Assembly (NCBI RefSeq): GCF_900112375.1
Contig: NZ_FOLS01000026.1
Location: forward strand, 62,001-126,000
Direction of reading: 5' to 3'
DNA from: Pseudomonas citronellolis
GTDB taxonomy: Bacteria; Pseudomonadota; Gammaproteobacteria; Pseudomonadales; Pseudomonadaceae
Length of the DNA stretch: 64,000 nt
Shown: positions 47,966-56,717 of the stretch, in pieces
Layout: every line of letters begins with the position of its first letter
How positions within the stretch are numbered: the stretch's first letter is position 1
The notes under the pieces: model-generated
Told to the model about the DNA's origin: nothing
Databases searched by the model: none
Seen by the model: only the letters and a program-made list of their open reading frames with translations
Position numbers and translations under genes: made by a program

Positions 47966-47987
47966 CTGGTCTGACCGGTAATACCAG
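47966..47987. promoter_or_regulatory. Double GntR-type operator before the dicarboxylate symporter gene
   Basis: CTGGT-CTG-ACCGGT-AAT-ACCAG contains two overlapping TGGTnnnACC-type sites sharing the central ACCGGT. It lies 66 bp upstream of the symporter start and is the kind of site a FadR-type GntR regulator binds. Two GntR genes follow the symporter. Confidence 0.55.
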
Positions 47988-48053
47988 AACAATAACTGCG
48001 CGCCTCAGCCCTCCCCCGTGGATGCGGACGGGCGCAGACAACGGAGACCCCCA

Positions 48054-49367
48054 ATGCTCATCCACCGCTGTTCCCGCTCGATCTTCCTGCAAGTGGTGCT
48101 CGGCCTGGCCCTCGGCGTGCTGTTCGGTGTCGGCCTTCCGGAGCTTTCGTCCCAGCTCAAGCCCCTGGGCGACGGCTTCATCAAGCTGATCAAGATGCTC
48201 ATCGCGCTCATCGTGTTCTGCGTGGTGGTCAACGGCATCTCCGGCGCCGGCGACCTGAAGAAGGTCGGGCGCATCGGCCTGAAGTCGGTGGTCTACTTCG
48301 AGATCCTCACCACCCTCGCCCTCCTCCTCGGCCTGCTGGTGGCCTACGGCAGCGGCCTGGGCAGCGGCGCCAACATCGACCTGAGCGGCCTCTCCGCCGG
48401 CGATGCCGCGACCTACACCGCGCACACCAAGGACATCCACGGGCCGGTGGACTTCATCATGGGCCTGATCCCCACCTCGGTGTTCAGCGCCTTCGCCAAC
48501 AACGACATCCTCCAGGTGCTGGTGTTCGCCGTGCTGTTCGGCAGCGCCCTGAACCTGGTGGGCGAACAGGCCAGCGGCGTGGCGCGGCTGGTCAACGAGT
48601 TCAGCCACGTGGTCTTCCGCATCATGGGCATGATCGTGCGCCTGGCGCCGCTGGGCGTGTTCGGCGCCGTGGCCTTCACCACCAGCCGCTACGGCCTGGA
48701 GTCGCTGAGCCACCTGGGCGCGCTGGTGCTGGTGTTCTACCTCACCTGCATCCTCTTCGTGTGCCTGGTGCTGGGCACCGTGCTGCGCCTGAGCGGCGTG
48801 CGCCTGCGGCCGTTCCTGCGCTACTTCCGCGAGGAACTGCTGATCGTCCTCGGCACCGCCTCTTCCGACGCCGTGCTGCCGCAGGTGATGCGCAAGCTGG
48901 AGAACATGGGCATCCGCAGCTCCACCGTGGGCCTGGTGATCCCCACCGGCTACTCCTTCAACCTCGACGGCTTCTCCATCTACCTGACCCTGGCGGTGGT
49001 GTTCATCGCCCATGCCACCGGCACGCCGCTGGCCATCAGCGACCTGCTGACCATCCTGCTGGTGTCGCTGGTGACCTCCAAGGGCGCCCACGGCATCCCC
49101 GGCTCGGCCCTGGTGATCCTCGCCGCCACCCTCGCCGCGGTGCCGGCGATTCCCGCCGCGGGCCTGGTGCTGGTGCTCTCGGTGGATTGGTTCATGGGCA
49201 TCGGCCGGGCGCTGACCAACCTGATCGGCAACTGCGTCGCCACCGTGGTCATCGCCCGCTGGGAAAACGACATCGACCTGCAACGCACACGTTCGGTACT
49301 CAACGGCGAACCCGGGGCGAACAAGACCCTGGTCGCCACGCCCGGCAAGGGCGAACTGCGCGGCTGA
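48054..49367 (+). CDS. Dicarboxylate:cation symporter, DctA/GltP family
   Basis: The 437-residue inner-membrane protein has the DAACS family order. It begins LIHRCSRSIFLQVVLGLALGVLFGVGLPELSSQLKPLGDGFIKLIKMLIALIVFCVVVNGI, and the transport core contains LLIVLGTASSDAVLPQVMRKLENMGI, PTGYSFNLDGFSIYLTLAVVFIA and TSKGAHGIPGSALVILAATL. The substrate is likely a C4-dicarboxylate or related organic acid, with Na+ or H+. ATG at 48054 follows GGAGA; an upstream extension is not supported. The two GntR genes downstream and an operator upstream suggest local induction. I leave the symbol blank because Pseudomonas has several paralogues and dctA itself usually sits elsewhere. Confidence 0.9.
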   Translation: MLIHRCSRSIFLQVVLGLALGVLFGVGLPELSSQLKPLGDGFIKLIKMLIALIVFCVVVNGISGAGDLKKVGRIGLKSVVYFEILTTLALLLGLLVAYGSGLGSGANIDLSGLSAGDAATYTAHTKDIHGPVDFIMGLIPTSVFSAFANNDILQVLVFAVLFGSALNLVGEQASGVARLVNEFSHVVFRIMGMIVRLAPLGVFGAVAFTTSRYGLESLSHLGALVLVFYLTCILFVCLVLGTVLRLSGVRLRPFLRYFREELLIVLGTASSDAVLPQVMRKLENMGIRSSTVGLVIPTGYSFNLDGFSIYLTLAVVFIAHATGTPLAISDLLTILLVSLVTSKGAHGIPGSALVILAATLAAVPAIPAAGLVLVLSVDWFMGIGRALTNLIGNCVATVVIARWENDIDLQRTRSVLNGEPGANKTLVATPGKGELRG

Positions 49368-49378
49368 TGACAGCCGCC

Positions 49379-49410
49379 GCGCGCGCCGCTCCAATAGGCG
49401 CGGCGCGCGC
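49379..49410 (+). terminator. GC hairpin between the symporter and the first GntR gene
   Basis: GCGCGCGCCGC (49379-49389) pairs perfectly with GCGGCGCGCGC (49400-49410) around ten bases, without a U-run. It lies in the 65-bp gap and may attenuate read-through into the regulator genes. Confidence 0.45.
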
Positions 49411-49432
49411 CTTAACTGCCTCAGGAGCAACC

Positions 49433-50134
49433 ATGTTTTCCTCATCCAAACTGGTCAATTCAGTGGTTCAGAAACTGCTCGAGACCATAGAGCAAGGGCG
49501 CTGGGCGGCCGGCCAGATGCTGCCGGGCCAGCGCGAACTGGCCGAGCAGCTGGAAATCAGCCGGCCCAGCCTGCGCGAGGCCATCACCGTGCTGGAGACC
49601 CTCGGCGTGGTGCGCTCGCTGCCCGGCAAGGGCGTGATGGTGCTGGAGCGTGACGATAACGCCCTGCGCGAGATCCGCGCCCCGGCCACGGCCACCCTGG
49701 AAGACGTGCTGCAACTGCGCTACGCCCTGGAGCCCTTCATCGCCGGGCTGGTGGCGCAGAGCATCGACGGCGATTCCCTCGGCCGCCTGCGCCTGCTGCT
49801 GCTGGACATGCGCGAAGCGGTGGAGGACGGCCGCGCCGCCGCCGTGGTCGAGGCCTACAACGGCTTCCACCGCAAGCTGGTGGCGCTGACCTCCAACCCG
49901 ATCTTCCTCAGCGTCTCGCAGCAGATCGCCGGCGCCCTGGAGCAGAGCGACCACCTCATCCAGCGCAACGCCGCCCATGCCGAAGAACTGCTGGCCGAGC
50001 ACGAGGCCATCGTCCGCGCCATCCGCCAGCATGACAGCGAAGGCGCCAGCCAGGCCATGCGCCAGCACATCCTCAACGAAGGCCTGCGCCTGAACCTGGC
50101 GCTGCGCGTGCCGGAAGCGGGGACGGGACGATGA
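49433..50134 (+). CDS. GntR/FadR-family transcriptional regulator (first of a pair)
   Basis: The 233-residue protein has a winged helix (LVNSVVQKLLETIEQGRWAAGQMLPGQRELAEQLEISRPSLREAITVLETLGVVRSLPGKGVMV). An FCD ligand-binding domain follows (YNGFHRKLVALTSNPIFLSVSQQIAGALEQSDHLI and EHEAIVRAIRQHDSEGASQAMRQHI). FadR-type regulators usually sense organic acids, which fits control of the symporter upstream. GGAGC precedes the ATG. Its stop overlaps the next GntR start (ATGA). Confidence 0.9.
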   Translation: MFSSSKLVNSVVQKLLETIEQGRWAAGQMLPGQRELAEQLEISRPSLREAITVLETLGVVRSLPGKGVMVLERDDNALREIRAPATATLEDVLQLRYALEPFIAGLVAQSIDGDSLGRLRLLLLDMREAVEDGRAAAVVEAYNGFHRKLVALTSNPIFLSVSQQIAGALEQSDHLIQRNAAHAEELLAEHEAIVRAIRQHDSEGASQAMRQHILNEGLRLNLALRVPEAGTGR

Positions 50135-50832
50135 ACGGCGAAACGGGCCCGCGCCGCCGGGGCCAGGCCCAGCGGATCTACGAGGACCTGCACGCCGCCA
50201 TCCTCTCGCGGCGCCTGCGGCCGGCCGCGCCACTCAGCCAGGAAACCCTCGGGCGGATCTTCCACGCCGGCCCCAGCAGCGTGCGCCGCGCCCTGCAGCG
50301 CCTGGCCCGGGAAGGCGCGGTGGAACTGGCGCCACGGCGCATCGCCAGCGTCGCCCGCCCCGACCCGCAACGCCTGCGCCAACTGCTGGAAACCCGCCTG
50401 CTGCTGGAAAGCGACATGCTCCGGCGCCTGGCCGGAAGGCTGGACGGCCAGCACTTGGCGGAACTGCGGGAAATGCTCGGCGCCCAGCGCCAGTGCCTGG
50501 CGGCGGGCGACGCACTGGGCGTCCAGGAATGGGCCCAGAACCTGCACCTGCGCCTGGCCCAGCTGTCAGCCAATCCCCTGTTGCCCGACCTGCTGGGCCC
50601 GCTGCTGGAGCGCCTGGCCGTGAGCATCGCCCTGGGCCGCGGCCAGGCCCACACCGCGGACAGTTGCCGGCAACAGGCAGAGATGCTCGAAGCCCTGGGT
50701 GAAGGCGACGCGGAACGCGCCTGCGCCTGCCTGGAAAGCTACCTGCGCGGCGTGGGCGAGCGCCTGCGCTTCGCCCCGCCGCCGACCACCGACCTGCGCG
50801 CGGCCTTCGCCGGGAAGCTGGCTATTCCTTGA
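50131..50832 (+). CDS. GntR-family transcriptional regulator (second of a pair)
   Basis: The 233-residue protein has an N-terminal winged helix (RIYEDLHAAILSRRLRPAAPLSQETLGRIFHAGPSSVRRALQRLAREGAVELAPRRIASVA) and an FCD-like helical domain. It is clearly diverged from the preceding regulator rather than a recent duplicate. The ATG overlaps the stop of the first gene by four bases, so both are translated together. The last 11 bases overlap the end of the convergent M23 peptidase gene. Ligand unknown. Confidence 0.87.
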   Translation: MNGETGPRRRGQAQRIYEDLHAAILSRRLRPAAPLSQETLGRIFHAGPSSVRRALQRLAREGAVELAPRRIASVARPDPQRLRQLLETRLLLESDMLRRLAGRLDGQHLAELREMLGAQRQCLAAGDALGVQEWAQNLHLRLAQLSANPLLPDLLGPLLERLAVSIALGRGQAHTADSCRQQAEMLEALGEGDAERACACLESYLRGVGERLRFAPPPTTDLRAAFAGKLAIP

Positions 50833-51718
50833 CCACCGCGAAGTTCGGCAAGGTGCCCACCGGCTGGGCGAAGTCGTAGGGGATGGATTCCAGCGCCAGG
50901 CCGACGTTGCGCTGCACCACGAAGTGCAGGTGCGGGCCGCTGCTGTTGCCGGTGTTGCCCGAGCGCGCCAGGGGCGTGCCGACGCCGACGCGCTGGCCCT
51001 CGCTGACCAGCACCGAGCCGCGCATCAGGTGCAGGTACACGCCCATGGTGCCGTCGTCGTGGAGGATGCGCACGAAGTTGCCGGAGGGGTTGTTGCCGCG
51101 CCCGCTCTGGGCGTTCTCCACCTTCACCACGGTGCCGCCGCGGGCGGCCACGATGGGCGTGCCCTCGGGCATGGCGATGTCCAGCGCGTAACGGCTCTTG
51201 GGGGTGAAGTGGCTGTACTTGCCGTTGGCGCCCTGGGTCAGGCGGAAGGGCCCGCCACGCCAGGGCAGCGGATAATCGTAGGCCACAGGTTGCAGGCGCG
51301 GGTCGCCCAGGGCATAGCGCAGCTTGGGCTTGTACTGCATCGGCCGCGACGCATCGCGCGGGCTCAGCGTGGCCAGGCGGATGGCACTGCGCGGCGCCAG
51401 CACCCAGCGGATCGGCCGCTCCGGCACGCCCACGGCGTTCTGCGCGGCGCTCACGCTCAGCTCCACCTCCACCGGAGCGTAGAGGTCGTTGCGCACCTGC
51501 AGGGTCTCGAAGCCGTCGTGCCTGAGCGTCTGCAGCTTCACCTGCTGCTCCAGGTGCTCGACCATGCGGTCGCGGAAGACGAACACCTGCGCACCCGCCA
51601 CGGCCTTGTCCGTGTAGGTGACCACGCCATTGGCGTCGACGTATTTGTAGATGGTCACGGCCGCAGCCGGCCCTGCAGCCATCCATAGACTGCAGAGGAA
51701 GAAAAAGCGCCCTAGCAT
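50822..51718 (-). CDS. M23-family metallopeptidase with N-terminal DUF4124
   Basis: The 298-residue secreted protein has a signal peptide (MLGRFFFLCSLWMAAGPAAA) and a DUF4124 module (VTIYKYVDANGVVTYTDKAVAGAQVFVFRD). The C-terminal LytM/M23 domain has HFTPKSRYALDIAMPEGTPIVAARGGTVVKVE with the zinc-ligand Asp, and the HLHF motif at the end of the domain. It should cleave peptidoglycan crosslinks or be a regulator of a murein hydrolase in the periplasm. It lies tail-to-tail with the second GntR gene, overlapping by 11 bases. Confidence 0.88.
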   Translation of the reverse strand: MLGRFFFLCSLWMAAGPAAAVTIYKYVDANGVVTYTDKAVAGAQVFVFRDRMVEHLEQQVKLQTLRHDGFETLQVRNDLYAPVEVELSVSAAQNAVGVPERPIRWVLAPRSAIRLATLSPRDASRPMQYKPKLRYALGDPRLQPVAYDYPLPWRGGPFRLTQGANGKYSHFTPKSRYALDIAMPEGTPIVAARGGTVVKVENAQSGRGNNPSGNFVRILHDDGTMGVYLHLMRGSVLVSEGQRVGVGTPLARSGNTGNSSGPHLHFVVQRNVGLALESIPYDFAQPVGTLPNFAVVKE

Positions 51719-51810
51719 GTCGACTCTGGTTATAGGTATTCGACGCCAGCAAGACTAGCAGCCGCGGCCGGCAGCGGCGAGCCGCCGGCCGTCGGGCTGT
51801 GAAGCAGGCC

Positions 51811-52716
51811 TCAGGCGCCGGGGACGTAGTGCTTCTGGGTGCTGCCGCGGGCGATCAGGCGCGACAGGTAGTCGAGCTTCTGCGGGTCGCGGTCGACGAA
51901 GCGCAGCAACAGCAGCAGCCACTCGCTGTCGGGCTTGGGTTCCAGCGCCGCCACCGAGTGCAGGTAGCCGTTCAGGCGCGCCACCTCGTTGTCCTCCTCC
52001 AGGTCGAGCACCGCGGTTTCCAGCACCTGCGGCAGCACCTGGCCGCGCTTCACCACCAGCTGCGCCTCCTTCAGGCTGAGCCCGCGGATCACGCAGGGCA
52101 GGCTGGCATTGGGCAGGCGCAACTGCCCCTGGCCCTTGCCCTGGGCGCCACTGCGCGCAGGCGCGGGGGCCGGCGCGGCAGCAGGAGCCGGACGGGCAGG
52201 CGCCGGGGCCGCGGCTGGAGCGGCCGGGGCGCGCACCACCTCGGCCTTGCCGCCGGTGAGGGCGGCGAGGGAGTCGTTCGGCGGGCCACTGGCCAGGCTC
52301 CGCTGCGGTGCCGAGGCCAGCAGGGCATCGAGCTTGCCGCTGCGGCTCAGGGCCTTGCGCACCTTGCTCACCAACTGGTCATTGGAGAAGGGCTTGCCGA
52401 TGTAGTCCGACACCCCGGCCTGGATGGCCTGGACCACGTTCTCCTTGTCGCCGCGGCTGGTCACCATGATGAAGGGAACGTCCTTCAGCGACGCCTGGGC
52501 GCGGCACCAGCCGAGCAGTTCGATGCCGGACATCTCCGGCATCTCCCAGTCGCAGAGGATCAGGTCGACCGCGTGGCGGGCGAGGTGCTGCTGGGCCTTG
52601 CGGCCGTTCACCGCCTCCTCGATGCGCAACCCCGGAAAATGGTCGCGCAATCCCTTCTTCACCAGGTCGCGGATGAAAGGTGCATCATCCACCACCAGAA
52701 CACTGACCTTGCTCAT
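51811..52716 (-). CDS. Response regulator with a Pro/Ala linker and unknown C-terminal domain
   Basis: The 301-residue protein has an N-terminal CheY-like receiver (VLVVDDAPFIRDLVKKGL; phosphoacceptor Asp56 in LILCDWEMPEMSG; IGKPFSNDQL). A Pro/Ala-rich linker follows (about 155-200), then a roughly 100-residue C-terminal region (LPNASLPCVIRGLSLKEAQLVVKRGQVLPQVLETAVLDLEEDNEVARLNGYLHSVAALEPKPDSEWLLLLLRFVDRDPQKLDYLSRLI). The C-terminal region resembles PilZ-type beta segments only weakly. No kinase gene is adjacent. A homologue precedes phoU in PAO1 as I recall; here a three-gene insertion separates it from phoU. Confidence 0.85.
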   Translation of the reverse strand: MSKVSVLVVDDAPFIRDLVKKGLRDHFPGLRIEEAVNGRKAQQHLARHAVDLILCDWEMPEMSGIELLGWCRAQASLKDVPFIMVTSRGDKENVVQAIQAGVSDYIGKPFSNDQLVSKVRKALSRSGKLDALLASAPQRSLASGPPNDSLAALTGGKAEVVRAPAAPAAAPAPARPAPAAAPAPAPARSGAQGKGQGQLRLPNASLPCVIRGLSLKEAQLVVKRGQVLPQVLETAVLDLEEDNEVARLNGYLHSVAALEPKPDSEWLLLLLRFVDRDPQKLDYLSRLIARGSTQKHYVPGA

Positions 52717-52805
52717 CGTCGACTCCCTGGAACGCCAAGGCGAAGGATAGCCTCGGGCACTGGCAGGATGCCATGCCGGCGTGACCGGTCGGACACATCC
52801 GTCAA

Positions 52806-54116
52806 TCAATCCAGCGTTCGCCCTACGGTTTCCGGAACCATCCGCAACCCGGCCAGGCATAGCAGGATGGCGCCCACCAGGTACCAGGCCGGCGCGTTCG
52901 GGCTGCCGGTGAGGTCGATCAGCCCGGCGGCGAAGAACTGCGCGAAACCGCCGAACAGCGCGACGCCGACGCAGTAGGTGACCGACAGGCCGGTGGCGCG
53001 GATCGCCGCCGGGAACAGCTCCGGCAGGATCGCCAGGGACGCCACCATGCCGTACGTCAGCGGGATGTTGAGCAGCCCCACGATCAGCAGCAGCAGGCCG
53101 ATGCTGGGCCATTGGTTGAGCAGCAGGAACGCCGGGTAGGTCGCCAGCAACAGGATCGGCAGCGGCCAGAAGATCGAGCGGCGCCGGCCGATGCGATCGC
53201 TCAGGCGCCCGGCGTGGGGCGCCAGCAGCAGCGACGGCAGGCTGCTCACCACCGCGGCCCAGGTGGCGACGCCCAGCGGCATGCCCAGCACGCTGATGGC
53301 GTGGTTGGCCAGGTAGAACTGGGTGATGTAGACCGGCACCGAAACGCCGATCACCAGCAGCACGCCGGTGACCAACTGCCGCGGATGCCGGCACAGCAGC
53401 GCCAGGCCGCCTTCCCGCGCCTGCCGGCTGTCGCCCTGGGCGGCGGCCGGCAGGGTTTCCTCCAGGCGGTGGCGGATGTATTCGCTGACCGGGATGGCCA
53501 GGATGCCCACCGCGAAGACCGCCCGCCAGCCCCAGCTGTCCATGGCCTCGGGGCTCAGCAGGTTGCTCAGCGTCAGCACCACCAGCGCGCCCATGATGGT
53601 GCCCAGGCTCTGGCTGAACACCTGCCAGCTGCAGTAGTAGGCCCGCGAGCCCGAGCCGGCGTATTCCATCAGGATGGTGGTGGCGGTGCCCACCTGCCCG
53701 CCGACGGCGAAGCCCTGCAGCAGGCGCGCGACTATGATCACCAGCGGCCCGACCAGCCCGGCCTGGGCGTAGGTCGGCGCCACGGTGAACAGCAGCGCGC
53801 CCAGGGCCATCAGCCACAGCGTCAGGCGCATGGCCGCCTTGCGCCCGGCGCGGTCGGCGTACAGGCCTATCAGCAGGCCGCCGAGCGGGCGCATGATGAA
53901 GCCGGTGCCGAACACCGCGAAGGACAGCATCAGCGAAGTCAGCGGGTTTTCCCCGAAGGGGAAGAACAGCCGCGCCATCAGCGTGGCGAGCAGGCTGTAG
54001 ACGAGGAAGTCGTAGAACTCCAGGGCGTTGCCCAGGCACACCGCGGCAATGGCGCGGGTGCGCCCGGCACGGGAAGGTTCGGCACTCGCAGCGAAGGATG
54101 TCGTTCTTGTTGTCAT
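52806..54116 (-). CDS. MFS transporter of the metabolite:H+ symporter type
   Basis: The 436-residue inner-membrane protein has about 12 hydrophobic segments. The family motif region FGTGFIMRPLGGLLIGLYADRAGRKAAMRLTLWLMALGALLFTVAPTYAQAG and VARLLQGFAVGGQVGTATTILMEYAG match the MHS group (KgtP, ShiA, ProP). Such carriers import organic acids or osmolytes with protons. It is downstream of the M20 hydrolase gene on the same strand with a 24-bp gap, so the pair is probably an operon for import and hydrolysis of an amide. A LysR gene is divergent. Confidence 0.87.
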   Translation of the reverse strand: MTTRTTSFAASAEPSRAGRTRAIAAVCLGNALEFYDFLVYSLLATLMARLFFPFGENPLTSLMLSFAVFGTGFIMRPLGGLLIGLYADRAGRKAAMRLTLWLMALGALLFTVAPTYAQAGLVGPLVIIVARLLQGFAVGGQVGTATTILMEYAGSGSRAYYCSWQVFSQSLGTIMGALVVLTLSNLLSPEAMDSWGWRAVFAVGILAIPVSEYIRHRLEETLPAAAQGDSRQAREGGLALLCRHPRQLVTGVLLVIGVSVPVYITQFYLANHAISVLGMPLGVATWAAVVSSLPSLLLAPHAGRLSDRIGRRRSIFWPLPILLLATYPAFLLLNQWPSIGLLLLIVGLLNIPLTYGMVASLAILPELFPAAIRATGLSVTYCVGVALFGGFAQFFAAGLIDLTGSPNAPAWYLVGAILLCLAGLRMVPETVGRTLD

Positions 54117-54140
54117 GCTGGGATTCCCCGCGGGAAGGAT

Positions 54141-55316
54141 TCAGGCCAGGAAGCGCTGCGCCAGGCGGACCCAGAAGGTCGCGCCCAGCGGCAGGATGCG
54201 GTCGTTGAAGTCGTACCCGGGGTTGTGCACCGCGCAACCGCCCTCGCCGTCGCCATTGCCGATCATCAGGTAGCAGCCGGGCGCCTGCTCCAGCCAGAAG
54301 GCGAAGTCCTCGCTGGCGTGGATGGGCCGCGGCTCGGGCTCCAGGCCCTCGTCGCCGAGCCAGTCGAGGACCAGCTCGCAGACCAGCCCTGCGCAGCCGG
54401 GGTCGTTGACCAGCACCGGGTAGCCGTCCGCCGCCACCAGGACTTCGGCGCGGGCGCCGAAGCTGGCGGCCAGCTGCTGCGCCAGTTCATGGATGCGCCG
54501 CAGCAGCAGCTCGCGTACCTGCGGGCTCAGCGCGCGCACGCTCAGGCGCAGTTCGGCGCTGTCGGGGATGACGTTGCTGGCGTCTCCGGCGAGGAAGGCG
54601 CCCACGGTCAGCACCGCCGCCTCGGACGGCGGCACGTTGCGCGACACCAGGCTCTGCAGGGCGCTGACCAGCGCGGCGCCGGCCAGGATCGGGTCCACCG
54701 TCTGCTCGGGCATGGCGCCGTGGCCGCCGCGGCCGTGGATGAGGATGGTCACGTCGTCGGCCGAGGCCATGCACGGCCCAGGCATGACCATGAAGCGCCC
54801 CTCGGCCAGGCCGGGCAGGTTGTGCATGGCGAACAGGGCGTCGCAGGGGAAGCGTTGCAGCAGGCCCTCGTCGAGCATGCGCTTGGCCCCGGAGCCGCCA
54901 TGGCCTTCCTCGGCGGGCTGGAAGAACAGGTGCAGGGTGCCGCGCCAGCTGCGCTCGCGGGCCAGCTCGCAGGCCGCGGCCAGGAGCATGGCGGTGTGCC
55001 CGTCGTGGCCGCAGGCGTGCATCTTGCCGGGCACCCGGCTGCTCCAGGGCAGCCCGCTCTGCTCGTGGATCGGCAGCGCATCCAGCTCGGCGCGCAGGCC
55101 CAGCACCGGGCCGGGGCCGTTGCGCAGCGTGGCGATCACCCCGGTGCCGGCCATCTCGGCGATCTCGTAGCCCCAGGCGCGCAGCCGTTCGATGACCCGC
55201 TCGCGGGTGGAGTACTCTTCGAAGCCCAGCTCGGGTTCGGCGTGGATGGCCCGGCGCAGTTCGACCATTTCCGGGACGATGGCGGCTATGCCCGGCGCTA
55301 TGCAGGCTCTGTTCAT
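54141..55316 (-). CDS. M20-family amidohydrolase (hippurate hydrolase-like)
   Basis: The 391-residue enzyme has the M20D aminoacylase/carboxypeptidase motifs. These are LGLRAELDALPI, metal site MHACGHDGHTAML (Cys-x-His), FQPAEEGHGGSGAKRML with the catalytic Glu pair, MHNLPGLAEGRF, and the C-terminal IHASEDFAFWLEQAPGCYLMIGNGD. It should hydrolyse N-acyl amino acids or related amides in the cytosol; the actual substrate is unknown. It lies 24 bp upstream of the MFS gene and is divergent from LysR (157 bp), which is likely its regulator. Confidence 0.9.
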   Translation of the reverse strand: MNRACIAPGIAAIVPEMVELRRAIHAEPELGFEEYSTRERVIERLRAWGYEIAEMAGTGVIATLRNGPGPVLGLRAELDALPIHEQSGLPWSSRVPGKMHACGHDGHTAMLLAAACELARERSWRGTLHLFFQPAEEGHGGSGAKRMLDEGLLQRFPCDALFAMHNLPGLAEGRFMVMPGPCMASADDVTILIHGRGGHGAMPEQTVDPILAGAALVSALQSLVSRNVPPSEAAVLTVGAFLAGDASNVIPDSAELRLSVRALSPQVRELLLRRIHELAQQLAASFGARAEVLVAADGYPVLVNDPGCAGLVCELVLDWLGDEGLEPEPRPIHASEDFAFWLEQAPGCYLMIGNGDGEGGCAVHNPGYDFNDRILPLGATFWVRLAQRFLA

Positions 55317-55472
55317 CGGCTCGCTCCTGTTTTTCTTGTGGGATTGGACTGGATCGATGCCCGTGACCGGCCGGTATGCTGGGCGTGGATTACCCTAGCG
55401 TCGGCGCCGCATGCGCATAAGCCAAAAAAATGTTGTCGTGACGATCTCCGGTGTTCGGAGGGGAGGCGAGCG

Positions 55473-56423
55473 TTGAAACTGCATCAGTTGCAGGCCCTGG
55501 TAGCGGTGGCCGACGGCGGCGGCATCCGCGCCGCGGCCCGTGGCCTGGGCCTCAGCCAGGCCGCGGTGACCCGCGCCCTGCGCGAGCTGGAGGAAGAACA
55601 GGGCCTGCCATTGCTGATGCGCCACGCCGGCGGCGCCCGGCTGACCACCGCCGGGCAGGTGCTGCTGCCCCGCGCCCGGCAGATCGCCACCCAGCTCGAC
55701 AGCGCCCGCCAGGAACTGGCCGCCCTGCGCGGCGAAGGCGCAGCGACGCTGTGCGTCGGCGTCACCCCCTGGTTCGGCCAGACCTTGCTGGGCAACGCCC
55801 TGCAGGCCTTCCGCAGGGACATGCCGCAGGTCCACCTGGAGCTGTACGAGGGGCTGCAAGCGGTGATCCTGCCGCTGCTGCGCACGGGCCGCATGCAGTT
55901 CGCCCTGGGCCCGGCGGGCATCCTCCAGGGCGCGGAATTCGTGCATCAGCCGCTGGCGCACTACCGCATGCAGGTGGTGGCCCGCAACGGCCACCCGCTA
56001 GCCGCGGCGCGCTCGTTGAGGCAGTTGCTGGAGCACGACTGGACGATGAACTTCACCGCCGACCGCTACGCCGAGACCACCCATGAACTGTTCGGCCAGC
56101 ATGGCCTGCAGATCGCCCGCGAACGCATCGTCTGCGCCCATTCCGCAGGCATGCTCAGCAGCCTGATCGTCGACGCCGGCCTGCTCGGCTACGCGCCGCA
56201 GCCGATGATGCTCTGCGAACCGCTGCGCAGCGGCGCACGGGCCCTGGCGCTGGAGGAACCGTTGCCGGACGGGGACATCAGCATCATCCGCCTGCGTGAC
56301 CAGGGGCTGGACGCGACCTCCCGGCACTTCATCCATTGCCTGCAGCAGGCGCTGAAAGACAACAGCCGCGCCCGCGATCCCGCGGGCCGGCAGTTGGCGG
56401 AGATGGTGAGGTTGAATTTCTGA
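55473..56423 (+). CDS. LysR-family transcriptional regulator
   Basis: The 316-residue protein begins with a LysR helix-turn-helix (LKLHQLQALVAVADGGGIRAAARGLGLSQAAVTRALRELEEEQGLPLLMRHAGGARLTTAGQVLLPRARQI) and has a standard two-lobe effector domain. The start is TTG at 55473 after a GGAGGGGAGG run; no in-frame ATG fits as well, and the frame's upstream stretch has no domain. Orientation suggests it controls the divergent M20-MFS pair. The effector is unknown. Confidence 0.88.
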   Translation: MKLHQLQALVAVADGGGIRAAARGLGLSQAAVTRALRELEEEQGLPLLMRHAGGARLTTAGQVLLPRARQIATQLDSARQELAALRGEGAATLCVGVTPWFGQTLLGNALQAFRRDMPQVHLELYEGLQAVILPLLRTGRMQFALGPAGILQGAEFVHQPLAHYRMQVVARNGHPLAAARSLRQLLEHDWTMNFTADRYAETTHELFGQHGLQIARERIVCAHSAGMLSSLIVDAGLLGYAPQPMMLCEPLRSGARALALEEPLPDGDISIIRLRDQGLDATSRHFIHCLQQALKDNSRARDPAGRQLAEMVRLNF

Positions 56424-56460
56424 GGCGGCCAAGACCGCGGCGCTCCTACGCTATCCCCAT

Positions 56461-56632
56461 ACCTGTAGGAGCGGGCCCTGCCCGCGAATCGCGCGCAGGG
56501 CGCGCTCCTACAAGGGCCTACCACGATGGCGTTGGCGTTTCGGCGAGCACGGCTTTTTCGTAGGAGCGAGCTTGCTCGCGAACAAACTCCGCGACGGGGC
56601 TCATTCGCGAGCAAGCTCGCTCCTACGAAGAG
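56461..56632. repeat. REP cluster downstream of the LysR gene
   Basis: A GTAGGAGCGGGCCCTGCCCGCG...CGCGCAGGGCGCGCTCCTAC pair lies at 56464-56511, and an inverted pair of GAGCGAGCTTGCTCGCG units at 56561-56629. The 295-bp gap to phoU holds no gene. Confidence 0.8.
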
Positions 56633-56717
56633 CACCCCGGCGCTGTCGGCAAGGCAGTTGCTCCGCGAGGTGATCCACCGATGAGCACCTCGGCGCTGCC
56701 ATGGGCCCAGGTGCGGC

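Noticed and set aside
54141-55316. Glu for Asp in RAELDALP of the M20 enzyme as a lost active site
   Set aside because: This position varies in the family, and the Cys-x-His, Glu-Glu and His metal ligands are intact, so the enzyme is probably active.
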